Positions 6,634 to 13,404 of a DNA stretch of 13,404 nt are shown one piece after another (position 1 is the first letter of the stretch; the number at the start of each line of letters is the position of its first letter). Origin of the DNA: JAIPFM01 sp964494325 (GTDB lineage: Bacteria; Planctomycetota; Phycisphaerae; Sedimentisphaerales; Anaerobacaceae); NCBI GenBank assembly GCA_964494325.1, contig CAZBTJ010000150.1:1-13404 (forward strand), given 5' to 3'. The notes under the pieces are model-generated. The model was not told where the DNA came from. It did no database searches and saw only the letters and a program-made list of their open reading frames with translations. A program made the translations under genes and the position numbers.

Positions 6634-7653
6634 ATGAATGAAACCCTGTTGACCTGGATTGGCATTGTGCTTTGTATTAGCCAGGCCGGTATGTTCTCAG
6701 GACTAAATCTGGCCATGCTGGGCATCAGCCGCCTGAAACTCGAAGTTCATGCTCAAACAGGTAACAAGGGCGCAGCCAAACTGCTCGAGTTTCGCAAGGA
6801 TACCCATTTTCTTCTGGCCACGATTGTGTGGGGCAATGTCGGAGCCAATGTCCTGCTCACCCTGTTGTCAGACTCTGTGCTGACCGGCGTTTCAGCCTTT
6901 GCCTTTTCCACATTCTTGATTACCTTTGGCGGTGAGATCCTTCCGCAGGCCTATTTCTCGCGTCATACCCTCCGTATTGCCAATAGCCTGTCTCCCCTTT
7001 TAAAGTTCTATCAAATCCTGCTGTACCCCCTTGCCAAGCCCACAGCCCACCTGCTGAAATTGTGGTTTGGTACTGAAGACATTGAATACTACAGGGAGGA
7101 AGGACTTCGCGAGGTCATCCGGAAACACGGAGAGTCCGACCAGTCCGATGTGGACAGAATCGAAGCCCAGGGCGCCCTGAACTTCCTGGCCTTTGACGAT
7201 CTTCGCGTCTCCCAGGAAGGTGAGATTGTCGATCCCCAGAGCATCCTGTCACTTCCGATTGAGAACGGCAAGATAACCTTCCCGGAGTATCAACCCATAC
7301 CAGAAGATCCGTTCATCAAAAGAATCCAGGCGTCAGGCCTGCGTTGGGTCATTCTCACCTCTCCTAAAGGAGATCCTCTGCTCGCGTTGGATTCCGATGA
7401 ATTTCTTCGGACCGCCCTCTTCGACAAAAACAAGCCTGTTGATCCACACGGCTTTTGTCACAGGCCAGTGATTGTGCGTGACAGAAAAACATCACTCGGC
7501 CAGGTCATCTCCCGCCTTGTGGTTCACCCGGAGCATAAAGCGGACGACATCATTGACCAAGACATCATCCTGGTATGGGACAAAGAAAAACGCATCATTA
7601 CCGGCGCTGACATTCTCGGCCGACTCTTCAGAGGTGTCGTGCAAAGGCATTAA
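6634..7653 (+). CDS. CNNM/DUF21 transmembrane protein (CorC/HlyC-like, divergent CBS region)
   Basis: Integral membrane protein of the CNNM (DUF21) family, linked in bacteria to Mg2+ or Co2+ efflux and homeostasis. The CNNM domain occupies about residues 1-145, with hydrophobic segments near 5-28, 58-80, 86-106 and 119-137. Family landmarks are MFSGLNLAMLGISRLKLEV (20-38), the GNVGANVLL segment (68-76) and ITFGGEILPQAYFSRH (96-111), the usual 'FGEi.Pk' motif. The first landmark reads SGLNLA, closer to the eukaryotic CNNM form than to the common bacterial 'S..E.Al'. Residues 180-339 align in position with the CBS pair but are divergent; the 'VMTPR' signature after the cytosolic helix is absent (FLAFDDLRVSQEGEIVDPQS). 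The second CBS-like half, RPVIVRDRKTSLGQVI to KRIITGADILGRLF, is clearer. No C-terminal CorC_HlyC domain remains, so 339 aa is short. It reads away from the operon and ends facing the minus-strand exoprotein gene. The transported ion is an inference from the family. Confidence 0.85.
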   Translation: MNETLLTWIGIVLCISQAGMFSGLNLAMLGISRLKLEVHAQTGNKGAAKLLEFRKDTHFLLATIVWGNVGANVLLTLLSDSVLTGVSAFAFSTFLITFGGEILPQAYFSRHTLRIANSLSPLLKFYQILLYPLAKPTAHLLKLWFGTEDIEYYREEGLREVIRKHGESDQSDVDRIEAQGALNFLAFDDLRVSQEGEIVDPQSILSLPIENGKITFPEYQPIPEDPFIKRIQASGLRWVILTSPKGDPLLALDSDEFLRTALFDKNKPVDPHGFCHRPVIVRDRKTSLGQVISRLVVHPEHKADDIIDQDIILVWDKEKRIITGADILGRLFRGVVQRH

Positions 7654-7801
7654 GGGACCTCAAAGCCCTTTTGGTTGCCGTCTTTCCCCGGAAGTCACAT
7701 GAGCATGGTATTGCCCCAACTGCTTTGCTCTTAGGCTTACCTGTCATGGAATTCTCTCTGTAAGTCACAGAACAATCTGCCGCCAGAAACTTAGAACTGG
7801 C

Positions 7802-7831
7802 GAGCCGGTTTCTCAAGAAGAAACCCGGCTC
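7802..7831. terminator. Strong hairpin between converging genes
   Basis: GAGCCGGTTTCT (7802-7813) pairs with AGAAACCCGGCTC (7819-7831), giving 7 plus 5 base pairs with one bulged C at 7824 and a 5-nt loop. It lies midway in the 213-nt spacer between the ends of the CNNM gene and the minus-strand exoprotein gene, the usual place for a shared terminator. No clear T-run follows on either strand, so intrinsic termination is not certain. The rest of 7654-7866 shows no gene. Confidence 0.5.
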
Positions 7832-7866
7832 ACCTATTTCAAACGCTATTATTTTTTGTCAATCTG

Positions 7867-10800
7867 TTAATTCGCCTTGGTTGTAAATTCGATGTATTGC
7901 CCTTTATCATTGCCCTTGGAATTACGCGCATGGGCTTGATATCTATAGGTACAATTTGGTTCAAGCCCTTTGAGCGGCAGGGAAAACTCACCCTTTCCAT
8001 CAACTGTTTTCAAGGGTTGATCCTCTGTCAACACACCCTGAGCAGGGCCGTCAGACTTTTTGAAATATCTAAAACCGACAGTACAATTTGAATCTCCGGC
8101 ATCATCAAGAATCCGCCCTCTAAGAACGACAGAGCTGGCTGTAATGTCATTGAGCAAGACAGGCCTGGATGCCACACCAAAGCTTGAGTACTGCTCAAAA
8201 TTAGCCACCAAGGTATAATCCCAGTCCATCCTCACGGTTGTACTTTCAAACATCACGTCAGCCACTTTACCTGCTGTCACGGCTGAACCGGACCAGTTCA
8301 CAAAGTAATAACCATTCTCAGAGACCGCAGTCACAGCGACTGATGTGGCATGACCATACTGTCTGGCCCCTTCACCTGGAACAGTGACTGAACCACCGTC
8401 CGTGGAAGAGACTATCAAAGTGCGATGATCCTGCCCAACCGCCTGGGTAGTAAATGCGATATATTGCCCCATATCCTTGCCCTTGGAATTACGCACACAG
8501 GCTTGATACCTGTATGCACAGTTTGGATCGAGCCCTTCAATCGGCAGGGTAGACTCACCTGTTCCATCAACTGTCATTACCTGTTGCTCCGGTGTAAATA
8601 CACCCTGAGTAAAGCCATCGGCTTCTTTGAAATAGCTAAAACTGACAGAACAAGTCGAATCTCCGGCATCATCAAGAATATATCCTCTAAGAACTACAGA
8701 GCTGGTTGTGATAGCTTCTGGCAGCACCAGCCAGGTTTCTACCTTCAAGATTGGGTCCAGTTCAAAATTGGCAACCAAGGTGTAATTGGCATCCATTGTG
8801 ACTGTCGTACTGGCTAATAATGCATCAGCCACTTGACCTGCTGTCATTGCCGAACCTGACCAGCTTACAAACTTATAACCTTCATCAGGCATCGCTGTAA
8901 TGGGCACAAGTGTGCCACAATCGTACGGGAACGCCTCCTCCCCTGGATCTGTAACAGAACCCCCATCACCCGATGAGATGGTGAGTTCATACACATCCAC
9001 ATCAAAATTGGCAATCAGGGAATAATCCCCATCCACCAGCACGGTTGTGTCTGCCTCGTTGGGCTCGGTCACCTTGCCACTATCCACTGCAGTACCAGTC
9101 CAATGGGTGAAATGGTAACAGGGTTCAGCCGTAGCTGTAACAGGAACATCTCTACCACAAGCACCCGGAAATGTCCCTTCACCTGGATTAGTGACAGAGC
9201 CTCCATCACTAGAGGATATTGTCAGATCGTTGGGTCCATTCGAAGCAAAGTTGGCAATAAGAGTATAGTCTGCATCAACGGTCACCCAGGTGTCATTGGA
9301 ATCCAGCGGTACGACTTTTCCTTTTTCCACAGCAGTCCCAGTCCAATCCACAAAATGATAACACGGATCAGGTTTGGCAATGACACGTACAGGCTTGTTT
9401 CGATCGTACTCTGAACGTTCTCCATTCGGAAGTTCGACATGACCACCTCCACCCGTCTCCGAACCCACATTTACGTCGTTCCGTTCTCGGGTTACAGTCA
9501 CAGCAGTATCCCCATCGACGAGTACAGTAGTACTACACCTGTTTAAATCGTCAGGAGTCCAATCAGGGACGTGATAATAGGGATCCACCTCAGCAACGAG
9601 AGTTACGACCTCACCACAGTCAAAACAGAAGGTCTCCGTTTCACCAGGATCGACAACGCCCTCTTTGTCTGTACCAGGAGCCACGATCACACGTCCTCCC
9701 ATGCCCGACGTAACCGTCAGACAGCAATCCTCGGGAGACATGCTTGCCTGCGAGGTTCCGCCGTATGCTCCCATGTTGATGCGATCTCCATGTGGCTCTG
9801 GTTCATAGTACCAGGAGTATGCCGGATCACCTTTGTCAATGCAAGGACTGGTAAAGTCATCCAGGACCCAAAACTCCGTGATCGGGTTCCAGCGTCCAAC
9901 TCGAGATAACAGGTGATAATCTCCAGGAAGCCAAATGACTCCAGGCTCATTCGGCTCTCGTGGTAGTAGACTTGGGTCAGTCGAGTTGGCCCAGTATCCT
10001 TGATCCGAAAAACTGGGATCTATGTCAATATTCCCTGTTCCTGGCCAAGTTCCCTGAATATTACTGTAGGCCACGATTGGGTCATTACCAGACATAACTA
10101 GAATCTGGTCCTGAGTATAGCCTCTGACAATGCAGTTGGATATGATGCTGTTGGAGTCCTCCAAATAGATATTTGTGCCGTACTGCCCTGTGTAATTATC
10201 AGCTATAGTACAGTTTGCGAAGGCGTTGTTGCTGTCTTCGCAATAGACTGTCGATCCAGCCAGATGATTATTGACCCGATTTCCAGCAATGAGACAATTT
10301 GAAATTAACGGATGACTTCCGATACATTGAATGGCGCTGCCTGTATCAGATAGGCCGCCTGTAATCACAAAGCCGGAGAGTTCCGTATTGGGATCTTCTC
10401 CATTCATGAAACTGACCACCGGGCCTTGCCCATTTCCATCAACAACCGGAAACGACTTAATTGAATCACCGGGTAAATTCGACTCAAGGCCTGTCACCCT
10501 GATACTTTTACCGTCAAAATCAATATTCTCCCAGTAGGTTCCATCGAAGACCACAACTGTATCACCGTCTTGAGCAGCTTCGATACCTTCTTGGATCATA
10601 TCAAAGGGGTGCTCTTCAGAACCATCTTCCTCCAGATCACTGATGGTCGAATCCATAGGAGCAGGGTCACTGAGAGCATCATCATTCACATAGATTATGG
10701 TTCCAAGTGCCAATTGATCACATGGTAATGGATACATAAGTAATACCATCTCATCAGAAGACAAAGCTCGATTATAGATACGTACTTCATCGATGAAACC

Positions 10801-11934
10801 CTCAACGTAATTACCTGTAATACTCCTCCCAATATACAGTGGGTAAGCGGTATCAATACTCGAACATCCACCTGAAAAAGAATCAGCCCCTTCTAGAATT
10901 CCATCAACATAGATTTTCACTGATCGAAGTCCGTCTCGAACACCTGCGATGTGATGCCATGTACCGTCGTTTATGGACGTTTCGCTCACCGCTGTTGCAG
11001 AAGATCCAGAACAGGTAAGTATATTAAAACTCGCCTTTCCAGCAGACATTCTAAGATCCATATTGTCACCGCCGGTAGACCATTCACTCTTATAAACAAC
11101 CGAACCATCCGCCAACAAGTTAACCCAAGCAGAAACTGTCCACATAGATCCTTCTGGATTAATTGCTGGACTATGCGATACAGCTATGTGGTCATTCTCG
11201 CCATCGAAAAAATATGCGCTATTAGGAATACCGTCCAAATCGGAAATCAATGTAGCTCCACGAACAATACCGTTTCGGCCATTTTCACTGGCATCGTCAG
11301 CATTACCATTAAATGGCCAATATACGATTAGACCGTCCGAAATATCCCCGTCATACAGAATTTCAACCTCATAAACTCTGTAGTGCACGAAAGGATACGA
11401 CTTGGCATTTGAAAATGTTATCCGAATGCCCGTAGCTTCAACTGGGCAGAACATCAAAGAAGCCCATCCATGTTGTCTACTATCATGGTTATCATACTGA
11501 ACTGTACCATCTGGATTCACAGCATTCGCACGTAATATCTCAATATCGCCAAATCCATTCGTTAGATTTGGCACATTGAACCATTGTCGAGATGACATAG
11601 GTTCTAGATCTGAGGTATACTGAATCGTCAAATTTTTAGGGACTATAGCGTTCCAATCACCGTAGTTGGTTTTCCACAGTCTAATGCGGTTCACATATTC
11701 CATTTTGCCAAAGTCAAATCCGAGATGATTGGGTCGGTTTGTGTGGGAACGTGTTGACCAAGTGTAGGTATTGAGATCACCGTCCACAGCTTTTGATGGA
11801 CTTTGGCCTCCTGTTCTTTCATCCGGCCATACGTGTGCTGTGATTCCTGAAATGCGTGAAGCATTGGCTGATGTACACACAAAACATGTAACACACACAA
11901 CAAACAGAACACATGGCAAAAAGTTCTTTAGCAT
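7867..11934 (-). CDS. Large secreted multidomain protein (discoidin-like, LamG, beta-helix, InlB B-repeats, Fn3-like)
   Basis: A 1355-aa predicted extracellular mosaic protein. Order in residues from the chosen start: signal peptide about 1-26 (MLKNFLPCVLFVVCVTCF, cleavage near SANA-S); F5/8 discoidin-like domain 27-195 (KAVDGDLNTYTWST); LamG/concanavalin-like domain about 200-400 (IVYWPFNGNADD, DGTWHHIAGVRDG, GFIDEVRIYNRAL); parallel beta-helix about 411-735 with IQEGIEAAQDGDTVVVFDGTY, LSGFVITGG and repeated ISNC turns, ending in RINMGAYGGTSQAS; four divergent InlB-type B-repeats 736-1058; an Fn3-like domain; a fifth B-repeat; and a second Fn3-like domain to the C-terminus. ATG 11934 is preferred over the in-frame ATG 11961 because AAGGAG sits 7 nt before it. 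The end has no dockerin, PEP-CTERM, LPXTG or membrane anchor, so the protein is either free or held by its domains. LamG and discoidin folds often bind glycans; no catalytic residues are identifiable. It lies downstream of, and on the same strand as, another exoprotein gene. Confidence 0.88.
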   Translation of the reverse strand: MLKNFLPCVLFVVCVTCFVCTSANASRISGITAHVWPDERTGGQSPSKAVDGDLNTYTWSTRSHTNRPNHLGFDFGKMEYVNRIRLWKTNYGDWNAIVPKNLTIQYTSDLEPMSSRQWFNVPNLTNGFGDIEILRANAVNPDGTVQYDNHDSRQHGWASLMFCPVEATGIRITFSNAKSYPFVHYRVYEVEILYDGDISDGLIVYWPFNGNADDASENGRNGIVRGATLISDLDGIPNSAYFFDGENDHIAVSHSPAINPEGSMWTVSAWVNLLADGSVVYKSEWSTGGDNMDLRMSAGKASFNILTCSGSSATAVSETSINDGTWHHIAGVRDGLRSVKIYVDGILEGADSFSGGCSSIDTAYPLYIGRSITGNYVEGFIDEVRIYNRALSSDEMVLLMYPLPCDQLALGTIIYVNDDALSDPAPMDSTISDLEEDGSEEHPFDMIQEGIEAAQDGDTVVVFDGTYWENIDFDGKSIRVTGLESNLPGDSIKSFPVVDGNGQGPVVSFMNGEDPNTELSGFVITGGLSDTGSAIQCIGSHPLISNCLIAGNRVNNHLAGSTVYCEDSNNAFANCTIADNYTGQYGTNIYLEDSNSIISNCIVRGYTQDQILVMSGNDPIVAYSNIQGTWPGTGNIDIDPSFSDQGYWANSTDPSLLPREPNEPGVIWLPGDYHLLSRVGRWNPITEFWVLDDFTSPCIDKGDPAYSWYYEPEPHGDRINMGAYGGTSQASMSPEDCCLTVTSGMGGRVIVAPGTDKEGVVDPGETETFCFDCGEVVTLVAEVDPYYHVPDWTPDDLNRCSTTVLVDGDTAVTVTRERNDVNVGSETGGGGHVELPNGERSEYDRNKPVRVIAKPDPCYHFVDWTGTAVEKGKVVPLDSNDTWVTVDADYTLIANFASNGPNDLTISSSDGGSVTNPGEGTFPGACGRDVPVTATAEPCYHFTHWTGTAVDSGKVTEPNEADTTVLVDGDYSLIANFDVDVYELTISSGDGGSVTDPGEEAFPYDCGTLVPITAMPDEGYKFVSWSGSAMTAGQVADALLASTTVTMDANYTLVANFELDPILKVETWLVLPEAITTSSVVLRGYILDDAGDSTCSVSFSYFKEADGFTQGVFTPEQQVMTVDGTGESTLPIEGLDPNCAYRYQACVRNSKGKDMGQYIAFTTQAVGQDHRTLIVSSTDGGSVTVPGEGARQYGHATSVAVTAVSENGYYFVNWSGSAVTAGKVADVMFESTTVRMDWDYTLVANFEQYSSFGVASRPVLLNDITASSVVLRGRILDDAGDSNCTVGFRYFKKSDGPAQGVLTEDQPLKTVDGKGEFSLPLKGLEPNCTYRYQAHARNSKGNDKGQYIEFTTKAN
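7870..8997 (-). repeat. Tandem duplication of a 567-bp (189-aa) module
   Basis: The 3' end of the exoprotein gene holds two copies, 8437-8997 and 7870-8430, each coding for one InlB-type B-repeat followed by one Fn3-like domain. Every landmark checked is offset by exactly 189 codons: DGGSVT, FVSW/FVNW-SGSA, TLVANFE, LRGYILDDAGD/LRGRILDDAGD, and NSKGKD/NSKGND-GQYI. So no indel has occurred since duplication. The two DNA copies are visibly similar along their length (for example GCCCTTGGAATTACGC at 7912 and 8479) but not identical. Confidence 0.88.
8761..9729 (-). repeat. Array of four InlB-type B-repeats (about 78-80 aa each)
   Basis: Within the exoprotein, units of about 78-80 residues follow the pattern 'LTISS-DGGSVT-PGEG--F--CG--VPVTA-P---Y-F--WTG-AV--GKV----STTV-VD-DYTLIANF'. 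The first unit, at the upstream end, is degenerate (CCLTVTSGMGGRVIV, YYHVPDWTP); the next three are clear. A fifth copy lies at 8194-8427, separated by an Fn3-like domain. These are small beta-folds that usually act as stalks or spacers. Confidence 0.8.
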
Positions 11935-11941
11935 CTCCGGT

Positions 11942-11947
11942 CTCCTT
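11942..11947 (-). promoter_or_regulatory. Ribosome-binding site that sets the exoprotein start
   Basis: Read on the minus strand, AAGGAG ends 7 nt before ATG 11934. The alternative ATG 11961 would put the charged MRLSQRRPE before the signal peptide and has no such site. Confidence 0.7.
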
Positions 11948-12027
11948 TGACTGAGTCTCATTCTCTGTTCCTTGGTTTACTTGTTTTAATACATGGCTAT
12001 TCCTGCTTATTCTGTCTAAACCTTCCG

Positions 12028-12048
12028 AAAAAGGTACCGGACACCTTT
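12028..12048 (-). terminator. Hairpin with T-rich end after the dockerin-protein gene
   Basis: On the minus strand AAAGGT, a 7-nt loop GTCCGGT and ACCTTT form a 6-bp stem that runs into five T (plus-strand A 12028-12032). It lies 26 nt past the stop at 12074-12076. The T-run overlaps the stem, so strength is doubtful. The GGTGTCCGGTACC core also resembles short dispersed REP-like hairpins, which is an alternative reading. Confidence 0.35.
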
Positions 12049-12067
12049 AATGGCCCCTTTAATGGCC
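12044..12067. repeat. Perfect tandem duplication of a 12-mer
   Basis: CCTTTAATGGCC occurs at 12044-12055 and again immediately at 12056-12067. It lies between the two minus-strand exoprotein genes, next to a small hairpin whose arm it partly overlaps. It is a likely slippage or repeat-element product; no function is visible. Confidence 0.85.
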
Positions 12068-12073
12068 TGCCTC

Positions 12074-13404
12074 TCAATGACTGTCTCTTACATGAAGCCA
12101 CTCCTCAGAGAAAGCAGCAGAGTCAACGAAATCCACTGATCCATCGGCATTCAGATCGCAGCCCTCACACCAATCCGGGTACATACAATCGTTGCGAAGC
12201 CAATTCCGGCACATGGATTCAAGATCCAATGCATCCACCTCCAGATCGCCATTCGTGTCGCCTGGGAGCCATGATAGTCCTTCATAATCGCTATAGGAAT
12301 AATCCGATGTTACATAGGCGTTCTCTACGAAATCGACTACATCACTGGTCGTGCTCAAGCTAAGTAGTTTTAGTTGATATACACCGTTTCGCCCATGCCG
12401 CCGAAGAGCTACTCCGCTGAATTGCAGAGCCACAGACTGTTCGCCGGCCGCCAGCGTTCCCTCGTACTTGGCAACATCGATGGGTTGATTTGCGTCATCG
12501 AAGAGCCATCCATCAACCTTATACACACCTGCCTCGTCAACATGAATGCCAACTTCGATGTCAAGACTATCGAACAAACCATCTTCATCGGCGTCAGTAG
12601 GCCGCTCAACATATTGACCGATGATTCGATGGGGCGATGGCGCAAACATAACGTACTCATAGACCGCAGTAGTATGTTCTCGATAGTCTGTTTGCGAACT
12701 GCCGGTGCCGCGCAGGCTAATTGTGACATTGTAGGGTCCATCCAACCGAGATCTTTGGATTCGGTTGCCATCGAAGTGTAAGCTCATAACTTCAGATTCA
12801 TCTTTCAGAACCTCAGCATCAACAGAATCGATCAACTTTCCATCAGATGAATAAAGCGTGCCGCTGACGTGGTATTGATCTTCCTGGAAGACCTCCAAGC
12901 TCACATCCATGACAAGGGCGTCGAAAGCGCCGTTGCTGTCTGTATCAACCACACGGTCAACTACTTTACCGAGACGGACTGGAATTTCGCCAAACTCCAA
13001 ATGATTATAGGCGCCCGTGCTATAGAGAGCCGTATCAACCAGTTCTGAAGTCTTCGTGTCGTAGAGCGAGAAGTGTGCAATGTATGGCCCATTCAAACCC
13101 GAATTCCGAATATCTTCTCCGCTGAAAAGAATTCTTTCGGTCGCCACACCTGTAGTCGGCACCTCGAGAGGGACATAGAGTGGGATAGAAGCATGCAAAC
13201 TACTGCGATCCGTAATCGGTGTCCCGTCTCGTCGCAGCAGCCCGGCCAGTACATACTGACCCGGGGTTGCAACATCGATACCTACGCTGAGTTCTAGGTG
13301 TTCGAATATCCCGTCGCCATCAGTATCCATTCCATTGTCTACAAATGCATTCTGGATTCTTGTGTCCAGCAGCGGAGCACCTGCAGACAGCACAGACGCA
13401 GGAG
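12074..13404 (-). CDS. Secreted calcium-loop repeat protein with dockerin-like C-terminus (5' partial)
   Basis: The frame is open through the right edge (reading PASVLSAGAPLLD at the boundary), so the true N-terminus, and any enzymatic domain, lies outside the window. About 443 residues are visible. Three repeats of about 115-125 aa occupy most of it. Each starts with an acidic calcium-type loop (DTDGDGIFE, DTDSNGAFD, DADEDGLFD) followed by a beta-rich unit with G-Y-V-G-L, an LxFxG core and a (N/D)GPY or NGVY turn. Similar repeats are known from archaeal and bacterial surface proteins. The C-terminus is a dockerin-like pair. The GTG at 13393 could serve as a start, but no signal peptide follows it, so I treat it as internal. 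A possible terminator follows the stop, and the next exoprotein gene starts 139 nt downstream on the same strand. No substrate or enzymatic role can be stated from the visible part. Confidence 0.8.
   Translation of the reverse strand, partial: PASVLSAGAPLLDTRIQNAFVDNGMDTDGDGIFEHLELSVGIDVATPGQYVLAGLLRRDGTPITDRSSLHASIPLYVPLEVPTTGVATERILFSGEDIRNSGLNGPYIAHFSLYDTKTSELVDTALYSTGAYNHLEFGEIPVRLGKVVDRVVDTDSNGAFDALVMDVSLEVFQEDQYHVSGTLYSSDGKLIDSVDAEVLKDESEVMSLHFDGNRIQRSRLDGPYNVTISLRGTGSSQTDYREHTTAVYEYVMFAPSPHRIIGQYVERPTDADEDGLFDSLDIEVGIHVDEAGVYKVDGWLFDDANQPIDVAKYEGTLAAGEQSVALQFSGVALRRHGRNGVYQLKLLSLSTTSDVVDFVENAYVTSDYSYSDYEGLSWLPGDTNGDLEVDALDLESMCRNWLRNDCMYPDWCEGCDLNADGSVDFVDSAAFSEEWLHVRDSH
12095..12262 (-). 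other. Dockerin-like Ca2+-binding pair coding region
   Basis: Two duplicated F-hand-like loops, GDTNGDLEVDALDLESM and CDLNADGSVDFVDSAAF, each with the DxNxDxxVDxxD ligand spacing and each followed by a WL-ending helix (NWL, EWL). The 22-residue linker carries four cysteines in all across the pair (DCMYPDWCEGCD region plus one in the first helix). This form is common at the C-termini of planctomycete secreted proteins. Confidence 0.85.
12281..13351 (-). repeat. Three calcium-loop/beta repeats within the partial protein
   Basis: The acidic loops are spaced 127 and 117 residues apart. All three share loop, GxYxVxGxL, LxFxG and RxxGxNG or SxLxGPY elements. The copies are diverged at the protein level, so this is an old duplication. 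Confidence 0.75.

Noticed and set aside
8425..8817. Plus-strand open frame of 130 codons inside the exoprotein repeats
   Set aside because: A similar opposite-strand frame appears in the other module copy (7897-8091), as expected for a shadow of duplicated coding DNA; no ribosome-binding site or known product.
8194..9729. CRISPR-like or simple repeat array
   Set aside because: The periodicity comes from diverged protein domains of about 78-80 codons; there are no short identical repeats with spacers.
11947..12363. Plus-strand open frame of 138 codons across the spacer and the dockerin region
   Set aside because: Its translation is low-complexity and basic with no family resemblance, and it lies antisense to the clear dockerin-like coding region.

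Overview
The window reads as chromosomal DNA of a free-living Gram-negative-type bacterium, most likely a planctomycete of the Phycisphaerae/Sedimentisphaerales kind. This placement is inferred from protein style, not from a search. The signs are a C-terminal dockerin-like pair containing a 'DCxxPDWCxGxDLN' linker, a long exoprotein with LamG and beta-helix segments ending in a 'NMGAYGG' motif, and a Tat-exported Gfo/Idh/MocA oxidoreductase with a long insert after the nucleotide-binding fold. No rRNA, tRNA, CRISPR array, transposase or phage gene was seen.

Left part, plus strand (1-7653). A short open frame that may be the tail of an upstream gene runs into the ribosome-binding site of enolase (eno), which ends at a clear intrinsic terminator (1438-1474). 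A near-consensus sigma70-type promoter (1522-1550) then starts a compact same-strand run: a glutamate/aspartate- or dicarboxylate-type symporter, a secreted C69-family dipeptidase, the C-terminal half of an oligogalacturonate-lyase-like beta-propeller, and a Tat-exported Gfo/Idh/MocA oxidoreductase. Gaps between these are about 30-52 nt, so an operon is plausible. The first two genes suggest scavenging of peptides and acidic amino acids. The last two resemble planctomycete polysaccharide or sugar-acid genes. After 176 nt rich in inverted repeats comes a CNNM/DUF21 (CorC/HlyC-like) membrane protein.

Right part, minus strand (7867-13404). Two genes for large secreted proteins point back toward the left part. 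The upstream one runs off the right edge and carries three calcium-loop repeats and a dockerin-like end. The downstream one (1355 aa) is a mosaic of signal peptide, discoidin-like domain, LamG-like domain, beta-helix, InlB-type B-repeats and fibronectin-III-like domains. Its last 378 residues are a perfectly phased tandem duplication of a 189-aa module. The two gene sets converge on a 213-nt spacer holding a strong hairpin (7802-7831).

I found no clear new multi-gene system. The points most worth checking are the duplicated exoprotein module, the truncated propeller gene kept inside an operon, the oxidoreductase lacking the usual catalytic Glu-Lys-Pro and His, and the repeat-rich spacers. No gap longer than 300 nt lacks a gene; the largest are 7654-7866 and 6458-6633.
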